DNA of 64,000 nucleotides from Diadema setosum (GCA_033980235.1 CM067067.1:15186401-15250400); one strand, 5' to 3'; positions 21,350 to 33,275 are shown, counted from the first letter of the stretch. Translations and numbers: made by a program. Notes: generated by a model not told the origin, from the sequence alone.

Positions 21350-22260
21350 GCAAAACAATAGAAGTTCAAAAGTCTGGCGATAGACAATAAAAAGTCTAAA
21401 GGTCTTCGCATCTCGAGGGTAGGGGCACATTAGTGTACTCAGTTGGTGGGACGGGAACGTCATGTCACATTATAGGCAAGATGCAGAATCTAAACTGGTG
21501 AATTAGAGTACATTGTACTTACATCGCCGAAAATAAGCGCAACGCGCGAGGCGATTCCTGGCGACAAAGCAATGCGCGCAAACACGTGCAGGAACGGAAG
21601 TAGATCTCTCTAGATATTCTTATAGGTGTCCGTAACCACCCCACCCCCCCCCCCCCCAAAAAAAAAGAAAAAAAGTGATGATGTATCCCTTTACCCCCCT
21701 CAAACAAAAGTCGTAAACAAAAGACGAGTAAAAGAAAACGTGCGATGACCAGCACGGGATATGGACAGGGATCAAAATGACTAAAATACAGTTGTATAAC
21801 CCAACATTGTGTCGTGACTTAGGCAAGTTATCTGATTATGGTGTCACGTGATTTGTTCTCTTTCTCATGTTTCATGAATGAAGAAGGAGGGGGTGCTTGT
21901 CAGATTTACTTTAAAGAAACATTTTATTACTTCGTGACTCTGTATATACATGAGCTAGACGCTGACAACATTAGACCCTGGGGAATTCTGTGACTCAAAA
22001 TGCATGTTCCCTTTCAGACATTAAAAAAAAAATATTTCCCTCCTTTCCTCTTGTTCGTTTTTGTATAGCCAAGGGGGAGGGGGAGGAGGGAATGGCTGCA
22101 AGCCCAAGTCCCCCCTCCCCCGGCTCCTTGGCCCGTGAAGATGAGATACTGTGTCGTGAATAGAAGATGTTGTGAATAGGAACTGAATCCCGGGTTGTCT
22201 ACCCCGGCGCTTCTCTTCGAGGCCCAGTTACATTTATGTGTAGATCGAATACAAATCTTT
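21204..22260. other. Intergenic, (CAA)n and homopolymers
   Basis: Contains a C run then an A run at 21271-21294, a (CAA)n tract (about 21296-21350), a C run at about 21642-21657 and a GGGGGAGG block at 22073-22090. Glutamine- and valine-rich frames here are products of the (CAA)n tract. No gene recognised. Confidence 0.65.
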
Positions 22261-23275
22261 TTATGCCTCCGCCACGAAGTGTTGCCGGAGGCATTATCTT
22301 TTCGGGTTATTCGTCCGTCCGACCTTCCGTTCGCAATCAATTTTGTGGACAGCGTAACTAAAAAACCGTTTGAGGTATCCTTACGAAAGTTGGCATGTCC
22401 GAAGTTGTGCCTATCATCTTTTGAGTGCACATGCTCAAGGTCAAAGATCAAAGGTCAAGGTCAAATGCTCAAAATGTAAATATTTCCCCCATATCTATGC
22501 AATGCCTGAAGGTATTTTCTTGAAACTAAGTGTGTGCATGTATTACATAATCCAGATTCTCTAGAAAAAGTTTCGAGTCATGAGGTCATATGTCATAGGT
22601 CAAGTGAAAATGTGAAAATTTTTACTTTTTTCTCCATATCTCGGAAATGGTTCAAAGTATCTTCATGGAACTTAGTACATATGCATGTACTGACTGACAG
22701 TAATCATCTTCGGGATTTTTTAGGTCATAGGTCAAAGGTCAATGGTTAAAGGTCAAGGTCAAATCCTCAAAATGTCACAAATACCCTCCTATCTATGCAA
22801 TGCCTAAAGGAGTTTTCTTGAAACTTGTGTATACATATATTACCGAATAGAGATTCCCTGGGAAAGTTTTTTTTTTTGCCAGAAGGTTAAAGATAATGTT
22901 TTTCAGTGAACCTCTCAGTTCTTTCTTTCTTTTTTTCCCTCCAAACATAACTTAATTGCCGATATGCATGTATAATTTCGTATTTGTTAAACATTATCTA
23001 CCATGTAAAGTCGATTACATGCCTATGTTATATCTTCTGATTCATTTCGTGTTATGTTTGACGAAAAAGAAAGAAGGAATGAAATAAATGAAATGAAATG
23101 AAATGAAATGAAATAGAAAAAGGAGAGTCATTAACTAGTTTGAGTGAAATAGGTGCCAGATCAACGTGTTCCAACTATATATCGCTTTCTTAATCTTTTG
23201 ATTCAGAATATCTGCAATCTATACCTTCAGCCAGAAAAGCCAGAGTTTTATCACATCTAATTAAATTCCATCTAT

Positions 23276-23329
<54 letters not shown>

Positions 23330-24250
23330 TAAGTATACCTATTTGTATTTTTCCTCGTTCTTCGTTGTCCAGTATCTGTCTGAGTGCATTTCCTCAAGTT
23401 CTGTTATTTCTGTGTTTTGTGTTATTGTTGTTGTCGTCGTTATGTTTTGGTTTTTTTGTGGCCGATTGCATATCTTCCTTTTCGTTCAATTTTCCTGGCA
23501 TACCTGGCCCCATAGTGTCTGTGCCACAAAATATGATATGTTACATAGTTCATACGTTTGCATTCTAAAATCCTAGTAAGTATTGTTCATAGTATCAGCA
23601 TCATAATCTAATGTACAATAGTATGTAGAAGAATTTAAAATGAATATGTTTTATTGGTATAACAAATTGGTGCTGTTGTTGTTTTGTTCCAGTGTTCCAC
23701 GTCTTACAAGCTTGGCTTCTTTAGTGGAACACTGTTTTCCATCATTGTGATTATTTACTATTTTTGTTGCCATGGCAAAGTGCATTGTTTCTTTTTTACG
23801 ACATCATTCGTGTATATACTTGATATTGTATTTTTAAAGAAATCCTTTATCAGACGAGTGTAAGAGAAATGAAAAAAAAAATTGTATCACTTTGGATCAT
23901 GTCAACTTTTCTTTTCTTTTCTTTTTGATGATGGAAATAAATAAACTATTGAATTGAATTGAATTGATCAAAAGATCAAGTGAAAATGCTAAATTTCACT
24001 TCTTCTTCCATATCTTGGAAGTGGCTCAAGGTATCTTCATGAAACTTAGTACATTCATGCATGTACTGCTTGACGGTGATTCTCCTGGGAACTTTAGGGT
24101 TATGGGTCAAAGGTCAAGGGTCAAAGGCCCGGTTTAAATGCTGAAATTTTACTATTTAATACTGACATTACACTTTTTCTCTATACCTTGGAAATTACAC
24201 AATGCCTTTAAAACTTATAAAAGGGTCAAAGGTCAGGCAGATATCCTGAA
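22261..24250. repeat. Dispersed ATGCCTCCG-hairpin repeat, about 300-bp subunits, split by LINE tails
   Basis: It opens with the hairpin ATGCCTCCG/CGGAGGCAT (22263-22271/22286-22294), then TTCGGGTTATTCGTCCGTCC. The body has subunits about 298 bp apart (ATCTATGCAATGCCT near 22493 and 22791), each with GGTCAAAGGTCAA blocks and a TTCATGRAACTTAGTACAT motif. Around 22890 the repeat breaks off and resumes at about 23967 with the next subunit, so the DNA between was inserted later. Confidence 0.75.
22890..23967 (+). mobile_element. LINE 3'-end fragments inserted in the repeat
   Basis: Two tails are visible: AATAAATGAAATGAAATG (from about 23082) and, at 23937-23967, AATAAATAAACTATTGAATTGAATTGA. The second is preceded by a perfect 10-bp hairpin AGTGTTCCAC/GTGGAACACT (23691-23700/23724-23733) whose loop contains TACAAGCTTGGCTT. 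Short tandem TTGAA-type tails after AATAAA are usual for CR1/L2-like LINEs. No RT coding sequence remains. A (TA)n tract occupies about 23279-23327. Confidence 0.65.
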
Positions 24251-24419
24251 ATCCCCAAATAAATGCTCTCTTAGGCAATATAGCCATTCATCCAATCAAA
24301 CCTAGTTCAAGAAAGCACTTAGCACATTTCTGACAAACATGTTATTTTGATATCTTGCCAATTATGTGAAACTGTCGTCACACATTGTCAAGACGTAGGC
24401 TACTACAGACCTATTGGGA

Positions 24420-25240
24420 AAACCATGCATTATGGCGGATGCATACCAGCCGCCATAACGACATTTCTATTTCATTTCTATTTTGGGAAGACATCACGGC
24501 ATACTGGTTGAGAAGCCCCGGTGCACCCTATAACCAAAAGAGTTGTCTCTCGACATGTAGGTCACGATGCTTTCTCTTGTTATTAGTTTGGGGTCCCAGA
24601 ACAGTGACAAACATTAAAACTGTGATCTCACTGAAATCAGAGAAATGTGACACAAATTCCCATGTAAAATGTGCTTAGATATAATACAGACCTAATCTCC
24701 TCGCAAGTGATTACTTTCATGCTTCCCATCAGCGTGAAAGCGCCACGACGGGACATCAGAAATGCGGTCATCATGTTAAACGAGAAGTGGCAGCAATCCG
24801 CACATTCACAAAATGAAAAGATGGTAAAAAAAGAAAGAAAGAAAAAATCCATTCTCAACGCACTCAAAGAAAAGTTTTTGCAGACGAGCGTGCCTGCCAG
24901 GAAAGGCTATACCACCGCATCGCATACTCTAATGATTGTAATGATGTGTAGTTTCAAATTCCCGGGAGAAATCGTGAGACCATTCGCAAGAGCCAATACA
25001 TCTAGTCCAACCAGAGCAAGCCAATTCAGCGCCGCAAGGTTCTGGACTCCGTCTTCACATTCTTCTGAGAGGAACCCCGCCACACTATGTGCTTCTATAG
25101 CTGTTACACTTAACTTGAACATGGGGTTGGGTTTTCACTTAATCCAATGCGCTAATTGCTGGAAAGCCCATCACAAATCGACATCAAACGCTACTTCAGT
25201 TCCCCGCCTCTCACAAGACTGTTTTGGAATTACAAATCTT
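24420..25240 (+). pseudogene. Decayed class A (rhodopsin-like, aminergic-type) GPCR
   Basis: No intact frame remains, but ordered fragments fit a rhodopsin-family receptor. ITAYWLRSPGAPYNQK recalls the end of helix 3 and intracellular loop 2 (DRYWAI.SP). CRSRCFLLLLVWG looks like TM4 and SEKCDTN like the loop-2 cysteine. DLISSQVITFMLPISV fits TM5 with its FxxP. A lysine-rich third loop (KKERKKKSILNALKEKF) precedes ASHTLMIVMMC, which fits TM6. In a shifted frame, SLNPMR and LLESPSQIDIKRYFSS fit TM7 NPxxY and helix 8. At least two frameshifts (near 24668 and within TM6-TM7) and several stops break it. It may be a retrocopy or a dead member of an expanded receptor family. The assignment rests on motif order only. 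Confidence 0.5.
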
Positions 25241-25246
25241 ACATAA

Positions 25247-26165
25247 TTATACAACGGCGGCTTTTCATATTTCTTTTTTTTTATTTTCCCATATTGCATT
25301 GTAAAATAAATGGTGGGGGAATTTCAGGGGTATGTGATGAATAACAAGTACCGGATTCGATCGCTTTTATTCTTTTCAAAGCCAGAAAGAATGTCTCGGA
25401 ACTTTTTGAAGATTTTATCCAGGAAGTCAAATGGGGGGGGGGGGGGGGTTGTTTGTTTGTTTGTTTGTTTGTTTGTTTGTTTTTGCTTTTATGGAAGTAT
25501 ATTATAGTCGAAGGAATGCGATAATCATGAACAGTGATTTGGTAATGTGCTATGTATAATAGGCCTCTGTAAAATTGTTTCACACCTCAAACTATAACAT
25601 TTCGTTAAGTGTGTTTTCAAGCATGGATGAGTCCTATTAACATTCATTATTTCCACATGAAGAGCAGGGAGATCTAAAGGGAGGGCGCTTGTGTGTGTGT
25701 GTGTGTGTGTGTGGGTGTGTGTGTGTGTGTGCGTGTGTGTGTGTGTGTGTGAGGGAGAAAGATTAAAGAAGTAAGAAAGGAAGCGGAAGACAGGAAAATT
25801 AAGTGGCAGGGAGGAATGAGACGTGAGAATAGTTGCATTAATCATCGGCCCACGTAACTTATAAACGGATTGACTTCAAGCTCAACGCACACGTCATTTA
25901 TCATTACTTGATCAAATATTGACCTTTGCAGCCTATTTTTCTTTTTACTCTCTGCAGCTGAAACGTTTAGGGATACAGACGCAGAGAGACGAATTTAGAA
26001 TGCAAACTCTAAATTTTCACTCGTGATAACTTGTAAAGAATGAATTATGGATGCAAAGTCCTGGATGCAAGTTGACCCGATATTAGGCGACCAGTTTGTG
26101 GAAGGAAACAAGAATTTGAAACAGTGTGAAGTGAATGAGCACAGAAGAGAATTCTAAGTGCTGCT
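25247..26165. other. Intergenic with G run, (GTTT)n and (GT)n
   Basis: A G run at 25433-25448 passes straight into (GTTT)n (25449-25481). A (GT)n tract lies at about 25690-25750. No gene recognised. Confidence 0.7.
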
Positions 26166-27610
26166 TAAAGGGATTGTACATTTTCGGTTGAGCAGGGGCT
26201 TCAGGTTTCCAACGTTTTTGATGGTGATATTTCGACGTAGTAAGAAACCTCTTAAGAAATATGGAAGAGCATATAATTCTAAGATGAATTCAACATTTAT
26301 TTGATGAACATTGGTTTTGAAATGGCCGAGATATCCAAAAAGAAGGGATCCTAAAGGCCCTGTCACACCTTTTCAGCTAAGCTTCGCGGGCTTGTTACGA
26401 GTAGGGATTTTCCAGCACGCGATGATTGCGAGTTCCGTACTTGCGTCTTACTGCTAGACGCGTGCTATTTACCTGCTACTTGCGTGTATTCCGTGTGACC
26501 TGCGTGAGAGCTTTGAAACCGATCCATTTTCAGCTACGAGCTACATATTGGGACTGCGAAGTACCCGCATGCGTTACAGCTGCGAAGTACCTGCGTGGGA
26601 GTTGCCTGCGAGGTGCTGCCGCTAAGGTATTCTGCGTGAACCCCTGCGACTCACCCGGAACGAGTTTTGAGCATACCCAAGGCCTTGTCACACCGTGTCT
26701 GGGGAAGCCTGCGGGTTGACTTGAGGGGAGAAATTTTTGCTACCCGGACCTCCCAGCAGTCAGTCCCCACAAAACAGTACCTAGCGCGTATCTCTCTCGT
26801 AGTTGCCCGGAGGTGCGCACGCAAGTCCGATTTACCTGCAGCCAAGTTTTGAGCATGACCAAAATTTTTTCCAGGTGAGTCGCGGGTATTGCCCGCAGAG
26901 GTCCACGCAGAACGCCAGTAGGAGGCCCTTAGCGGCAGCACCTCGCAGGCAACTCCCACGCAGGTACTTCGCAGCTGTAACGCAGGTACTTCATAGTCCC
27001 CTTATGCGGCCAAGATAATGGCATTCTGTGGGGCTTCTGCCATTCCTTCAGAGGCATTCCTTCACCGAGTTGTCAGCCCTCACTCGTCAACCATGCGCCT
27101 GACACGCAGGTCACACGGAAGTAGAACGTAAGTAGCACGGGTCCAGCAGGTAAGATGCATTCAAAACTTGCCCAAATCCTTGTTAGCCTGCAAAAATTGT
27201 CCTGCCTGCTGGAAAATCCACACACGCAACAAGCCCGCTTAGCTTGCCCGGAAAGGTGTGACAGGGCCTAAACTTGGCTGCGGCTGAATAGGACTTGCGT
27301 GAGCAACTTGGGGTAACTACGGGTGAGATACGTGCTAGGTACCGTCATGTGCTGGTCATCTGCGGGGACCTCCGGGTAGTAATAATTGTTCTTCGCAAAT
27401 CGCACGCAAGGCTTGCCCGGAAAGATGTGACACGGCCTTTATAAAAGGAGGGACCCATCTTTTAATTATTAGGATCGTTTTGTTTTACTTTGTTTTTGGA
27501 TATCTCGGCCATTTCAAAACCGATTTTCTTTAGATAAACTCTGAACTCCTCCTAGAATTGTATGCTTTGGAGCATTTCATAAAGTGGTTTTAGATATCTC
27601 ATAAACAGTG
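26166..27610. mobile_element. Outer foldback element interrupted by TIR elements
   Basis: GGTTTTGAAATGGCCGAGAT followed by ATCCAAAAA (about 26311-26339) is inverted at about 27487-27520. Further out, both arms share AAT(T)CTA, TTCAACATTTAT-like and GAAATRYTCCAAAGCAT-like blocks. The left margin starts near TAAAGGGATTGTAC. The middle is filled by the AGGCCCTGTCACACC elements. Confidence 0.6.
26355..27269. mobile_element. TIR element with AGGCCCTGTCACACCTTT ends
   Basis: AGGCCCTGTCACACCTTT at 26355-26372 is inverted at 27252-27269, and the arms continue through CGGGCTTGTT and GGATTTTCCAGCA. Within it a related start, AGGCCTTGTCACACC, occurs near 26681. A related end, GATGTGACACGGCCTT, occurs just outside at about 27423-27438. 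Two insertions of the same family therefore appear to overlap. GC-rich chance frames cover it. Confidence 0.7.
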
Positions 27611-27624
27611 AAGAGCTTCAAGTT

Positions 27625-30184
27625 GTTTCAAGTTTCAAGCTGATTTTATTTCACTTCCAACAAACAAATAAGAAATACAAAGAAACACTCGCAGACGTCA
27701 TGAAATCAGTACCACAATGCGATGAACAGAATAACATTGTAAGAAAAATATAGGTAAATTATCAACAGAGATACAAATATCTGTTACGTCACTGTGGTAA
27801 ATGCATAAACGATATTGATGGAAATGGAGGGGACTGCTAAAAAGCAGAGCTTGTAGAATGCAGTCCCCTCATCAAGAAAAAAAAAATGCAAAAAAACAAC
27901 AACAACAACAAATTTCCCTAAGCGGTAGCAAAAAAACAAAACTAAAACAAAAACAAAAACAAAAAACAGACAAGAGTAATACACAGATACAAGCACAGTT
28001 ACGGACGCACATTAACAAACACATGGCGGCTCTCTCGTAAGGAAAAAATTGAGGAGGATATAGTAGTGAAGAAGGTAGTAAGTCCGAGGTGGACAAGGGG
28101 GGGGGGGGGGAGGAGGGGAGAGCAGAGGAAAATGGTGGGTCATATCCAAGGCACTGGAGGCACAGAAGCACGGGCTCGCTGGTGAAGAAAGAGTAGTGAG
28201 AATAACGAAGCAACAACAACTTTGAAAATCAAAAGTAAAAAAAGAAAAATGAATTATGCTGCGTACGAAGTTTTTAGATAATTCTTTAACTTTAAAGAAA
28301 ATGTATGAAGACTTAAAGCTTCTTTTATGTTATTATCCAGAGAATTCCAGAATTTTGGTCCAGAAAAGGAGAATAAAGATTTTGCAAAAAACGTTCTAGT
28401 CAAAGGCAAATGATATTCATGGGATTGACGGGTTGGATATGCATGAACAGTTTCATTCTTTAAAAACATGGAATCAAACACAAGGGGGAGAGAATGGTTG
28501 GTGAGTTTATACATGAATTGTCCTAATTGCAAACGATAAAGATCATGAATTTTCAAAATATCATTTTCGTGGAATGAATTATTAGTATGACGAAGAGCTT
28601 TTTCTGTAATAATGATATTCTTTCTGTATAAGCAGAAAAAGTGTTTCCCCATGGGAGTATCCCATAATTTAAGTAAGGTAGTATCAAAGTAGAATATAAC
28701 ATAAAAAGTACATTTTTAGGAAGATAAAATTTAACTTTATAACACCTATATTCCTTGAAATAACACGACATACAGTATCAATATGCGAACCCCAGGTAAG
28801 TTTATTGTCCAGGATCAAACCTAAGAATTTGATGGAGGAAACTTCTTCTATGACCGTGTCTTCCAGGAAAATATTTCTCGGTAAATTTTCCAGCGAATTA
28901 CTGAACAACATGCATTTAGTTTTTTGCAAATTTATTGATAATTTGTTCACTCTTATCCACTGAAGTAACTTCATTAATTCGCTATTTAAATTATCAATTA
29001 ATCGATCAGAATCAGAATCAGATAAAAATACATTGGTATCATCCGCAAATAATAAGAAAGAGAGGATGTTTGAAGAATTTGACATATCATTCACATAGAG
29101 AATAAATAAAAGGGGACCTAGTAAGCTTCCTTGAGGAACACCACAGTTAACATTTTGTGTAGTCGATGCATGTCCGTTGATAAATACAAACTGTTTTCGA
29201 TTAGTAAGGTAACTCCTAAACCACTCCAAGGCCTTTCCTCTGATACCATAATGTGATAATTTGTGAAGCAGTATGTTGTGGTCTATGGTATCAAAGGCCT
29301 TGGAGAGGTCCAGGAAGACTCCAATAGTATGATGAAATGTGTCTATCGCTTTTGAAACCCTATCAAGAAAGGTAAGGATTGCATGAGATGTGCAATGCTT
29401 TTGCCGAAATCCGAATTGATAATCAGAAATAATTTCGTGGGTGTCTAAGAAATTCAAAGGCCTGGTGAAAACAACGTTTTCTAATATTTTCGAAACAGAG
29501 GTTAGCAGGGATATTGGTCTATAATTAGAGACATCTTCCCTTTCCCCTTTTTTATGGACGGGAATTACTTTGGAGACTTTCATAGCCTCAGGGACAACGC
29601 CATTACTTATAGACAGATTAAATACATATACAAGTGGATCAACAATATAATCAATAATACTTTTCAAAAGGATATTATCAATGCCGTCATATCCAGAGTT
29701 TTTTTTTTTTATTTTTCAGATTCTGAACTATATCTAATAATTCATTTCTATGCAAAGGCACGAAAAACAATGAGCTTGGATTGGGGACTTCTAAATAATC
29801 TTGAAAATTCAGATGACTATGTGGAATATTTTGGGCAAGATTACTTCCTATTTGTGAAAAATACTGGTTGAAAATATCAACTATTGAGGAAACATCATCA
29901 ACAAATACATCACCATGTTTGATTGATGTAATACGGGGTTTGTCCTTATTTTTGTTGATAGCCATATTGATAACTTTCCAAGTATTTTGAACATCATGTT
30001 TAAATAAACTTATCTGAGTAGTGAAATATTTCCGTTTCTCATAACGTAATATTTGAGTGAGGACGTTTTTATATGAAGTGTATCTATCATGGGATTGCTG
30101 GGTACGTTTAATTTTGTCAGCATAATACAAATTATTCTTTCGATTCAGCTGAATCCTCATCTCAACCAGTACCATATATACCAT
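27625..30184 (-). mobile_element. CR1/L2-like LINE, 5'-truncated
   Basis: A non-LTR retrotransposon on the minus strand. It begins, in the sense of its own coding strand, at about 30184 next to a G run and ends at 27625 with GAAATAAAATCAGCTTGAAA and TTGAAAC-type repeats. The endonuclease part is absent, as expected for 5' truncation. The 3' UTR (28253-27625) contains a perfect 11-bp hairpin at 27827-27837/27860-27870. Confidence 0.85.
28254..30184 (-). pseudogene. Reverse transcriptase ORF of the CR1/L2-like LINE, frameshifted
   Basis: The longest open piece (28684-29667, 327 aa) has the RT domain in order: VIPVHKKGEREDVSNYRPIS (motif 0/1), GFRQKHCTSHAIL (2), VFLDLSKAFDTIDH (A), GVPQGSLLGPLLFILYVND (B), FLLFADDTNVF (C, with the catalytic FADD), and KTKCMLFS and SSIKFLGLILDNKLTW (D/E). 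The upstream linker (29687-30184) and the C-terminal part (28254-28771, ending with TFFAKSLFSFSGPKFWNSL) are in other frames. Frameshifts lie near 29690 in an A run, near 28750 and near 28600. The rest is nearly free of stops, so the copy is fairly young or the breaks are sequencing errors. Confidence 0.85.
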
Positions 30185-30210
30185 CCCTTTAATGGGGGGG
30201 GGGGGGGGGG
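30185..30210. repeat. G homopolymer at the LINE 5' boundary
   Basis: About 22 nearly uninterrupted G (GGGGG..GGAGGG) directly follow ATCCCTTTAAT at the 5' limit of the LINE. The sequence beyond, 30211-30540, shows nothing recognisable. Confidence 0.75.
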
Positions 30211-30547
30211 GGGGAGGGTGAACGGACGGTGAGGTGCGCGCTACGAACCAATATTTAAATTCAGCTAATTTACGCCCAGTGCACGAGTTTACCTCGACAA
30301 ATAATAGTCAGGTTATTTCACGTTAAATTCTGAGATTGTCGTTAAAAGCACCAAATTTGGAGAAATGATCCCTCAGGACCTACTCATTGATATTAGAGTA
30401 GGTGCCCTCTGGATTTTTTTGTTAATTCTCTGGTAAAAATGCTGAATTTTCGCAAATTTCGCGAGGAGCCATAATGAGAAAATTTGCAACAAATCTGAAC
30501 CTCTTGTTTGTTACGTTACTTTCTCAGATACTTAAACACAATGTTAT

Positions 30548-30700
30548 ATTTGCGGCATAATAAGCTTTCGCGAATTGGAGCCAACGGCCGTTTTCACGGC
30601 ATGAAATTTCCGCGAATTGCCACTGGCATTCAATACACTGTATGGAATCGTGTGCATTTTGCTTTCGCGAATCTTTGCTTCTCGCGAAATTTGTTTCATG
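30548..30700. repeat. Worn copy of the GCGAATTGGAGCCAAC MITE
   Basis: GCGAATTGGAGCCAAC, CGGCATGAAATTTCCGCGAA and TGCCACTGGCATTCA match the element at 16259-16475 in the same order. The TACTGTAAAA termini are not preserved. No coding potential. Confidence 0.65.
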
Positions 30701-30740
30701 CTTTGCGATATTTCCTGGAAAAAGAAATTGAGCATTAACA

Positions 30741-33159
30741 AAATCTAGAGGGCTCCTAAATATCAAGGAGATGCTTTTATCCTCCGCGTAACGGTAATTT
30801 CACCAAGCGACCTGACTTTAAAGGCAGACAAGGAGAATAACAATAGAAATGTCATTAAAATCTTCAATGCACAAAATTAGGATGATTGTGATATGTCGTT
30901 ATCGCCTAGCGGGTCTCCCAAACACAAAATTAGGCCTATATCAATTTTTCTTCTTCTTCTGTTTATTCTGCCTCCTTCAATCCTGAAGATTCTTGCAGAT
31001 GTACATGTGTGTGTGTGTATCACAAGGGCACCTGAATGTGTAGTGCCTGGATGCAAGGTGCATATGATACATGGTGCAAGTAAAAACCCGTTGCTCAATT
31101 TACTCCACATCTTCCGTCAGGCGATGACGGAAGACTTCTACAGACGGTTGTAATGGAAATCAAAATGCAATGACTTCACATTGAGTCTTTCTAGTTGCAG
31201 TTAATAATTCAGTAATTATGCCTTTGACGTATCAGAGGTTGTAAATACTGGCCAAATCATAAACCAAATTACGATTTTCTTCTGTATGGATACACACCAC
31301 TGTGAAAATTGAGTGCCGATGACGTCATCTAATTATTCTCGTTTTCACTTAAAAATTAATGACTGAAGAAGTATGAGTTACAGACAGATCTTTGAAGGGA
31401 ATGGACGTGCTAGCAATACAAGATTTTTCCTACACTCTTATGTGCTCATTCACTTTTTCCCCCACCGGAATCAAGTGTGAGCGCTATTCACAAAGTCGTT
31501 TTGAAAGGCGAGCAAAGCGGGAAATGAAGAGTGACGCGCGCCGTGCGTTTTCGAGTGATGTAAGCGGGCACACCGTCAAGCTGTGTATACGGACCCCTGG
31601 GCACGTTCCTGATACTCTCTTCCTCCGTGATGCGATTTCTGAAATCAAATTCTGAAGCGAAAGGGCTCTGAAGAGACTCCCAATAAATAGTCCTCGCGGA
31701 AAAACTCTGAGCCGTCTTCTCTCTCCCTCTCTCTCTCCCTCTATCTCCTTTGCTCTCCCATTTTATTTTTTTTTTTGTGGACGGAAATAGGGCGAAATAC
31801 CCGGAGGTGGCCATTTTATGGTACTGACGTTTTCCACCCATGTCATAAAAAAACTTCAATAAATCCACCAGAATTCACCCCGATGCATGATCATTCTACT
31901 GCAGACGACTAACGTTAGCAATATTCAATGACGTGAGGAGGCCCTACTCACTTTCCGTTAGGACATTCAAGTTTGTATAAAGACTTTATGATAATCATTC
32001 CCTTAAATACAGAAATTCTTGTGTCTGTGTCTAATCAGGTGCCAAACTGGCATAAACAAACACAGTAGTCTTCCGACGGTTCATTTTGGAAGTTTTCTTT
32101 TGTGATTTTTTTTTTTCACCCAGCCCACACATTGTCAATACCAGTCCTTCTCTGTGACGTGAATATGCAAGTAGACTCGTATCCAGCATTTTCGTATAAT
32201 TTCGTACATTTCCTTCTGTACCCCGTGGTTATAAGCAGGTGACGGAGTTAATGAAGCGACCACGTAACAAATTACCCGACGTGGGTGCATTATCATGAGT
32301 TGACCGACTTCCCGATTTCGTCACCCTACGATTTAGGCTGACCCTGGGTGCTCCGCTACCGTATCTCGTCACACCATTGATCCAATCATTTTACCTTATC
32401 GATGAACCCGAGGCACGCGGCCAGACCGCTTTCTTTATTTTCTCCGCCTTTTTTCTTCTGACGAGCAAGTTAGGCCTTTGACATTTTCATTGCATTCTAC
32501 CTGTTCAATCGCTGGACTTCCAAGAACTTGTGGATAATCTAGGGCGAAAATAATCTATGTTTATTGGTACACCGCTCGACGTCCTCAGTGATTATTTACA
32601 TGCGTATGCTGCGTGTGTGTGTGTCAATCGTGACGTTGCGAGCTGTGTGCAATTTAGTCCCGTGAAAAGGAGCAAAAATATCTAGCATTAAACTTTGGTG
32701 TCTCATCCAAATATTCCTGCACACATCTCGAGAAGTCAAACACAGTTGCCACGTTCTACACAACCACACATGTAGTCATATCGGCCTAGTTGGTAACTTG
32801 CAGTAGTGCAACGCTGTCTCTGAAACCATCACTCATTCCCGTATAGCAGACGATGCAAAGTTAATTATCACAGCAAAGACGGGTGAAGACGGGCTGGGTA
32901 GGAATGGAGGAAAGAGTGGTTGAGAATCCCTGTCAAAGTGTTCACTACATACGTAGTAGTAGTTGTTTGCCTGATACTATTCTGATATTGTGCCTTTCTA
33001 CCACGTAGCGGTGCTACGTATCATTACCCTGTCACCAAAGATCAAACTCGCGCCATCAACGGAGCTTCCACTTTAAATCCCTTGCAAGGATTCCAGCCAC
33101 TTTTCGGCGCATACATGCTAAATCAAGTCATACTAACGTTCATTCCTGTACAATTATGT
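30741..33159. other. Intergenic, no gene seen
   Basis: It contains a short GT tract (about 31008-31020) and a CT-rich tract (about 31718-31760). Open frames of up to 126 residues here show no domain, motif or plausible splice structure. Confidence 0.55.
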
Positions 33160-33275
33160 TGATGAGTATTCAAGAGCGTTGCTGCCGAAATGCCTTGTTC
33201 AAGAACAGGAGTGGCAGGACGGCAGAAACTCTTAACCTCCTTATAGCCAGGCGCATTGCGTTATCCACTGGTCCC
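33160..33275 (-). mobile_element. tRNA-derived SINE-like fragment
   Basis: On the minus strand, CCAGTGGATAACGCAATGCG and CTGGCTATAAGG resemble a tRNA D arm and anticodon arm. They are followed by CTGCCGTCCTGCCACTCCTG and TTCTTGAACAAGGCATTTCG, a pattern I associate with invertebrate SINEs (tRNA head plus a CTTGxxCAAGGC block). A good B box is missing, so it would not be transcribed. Confidence 0.5.
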
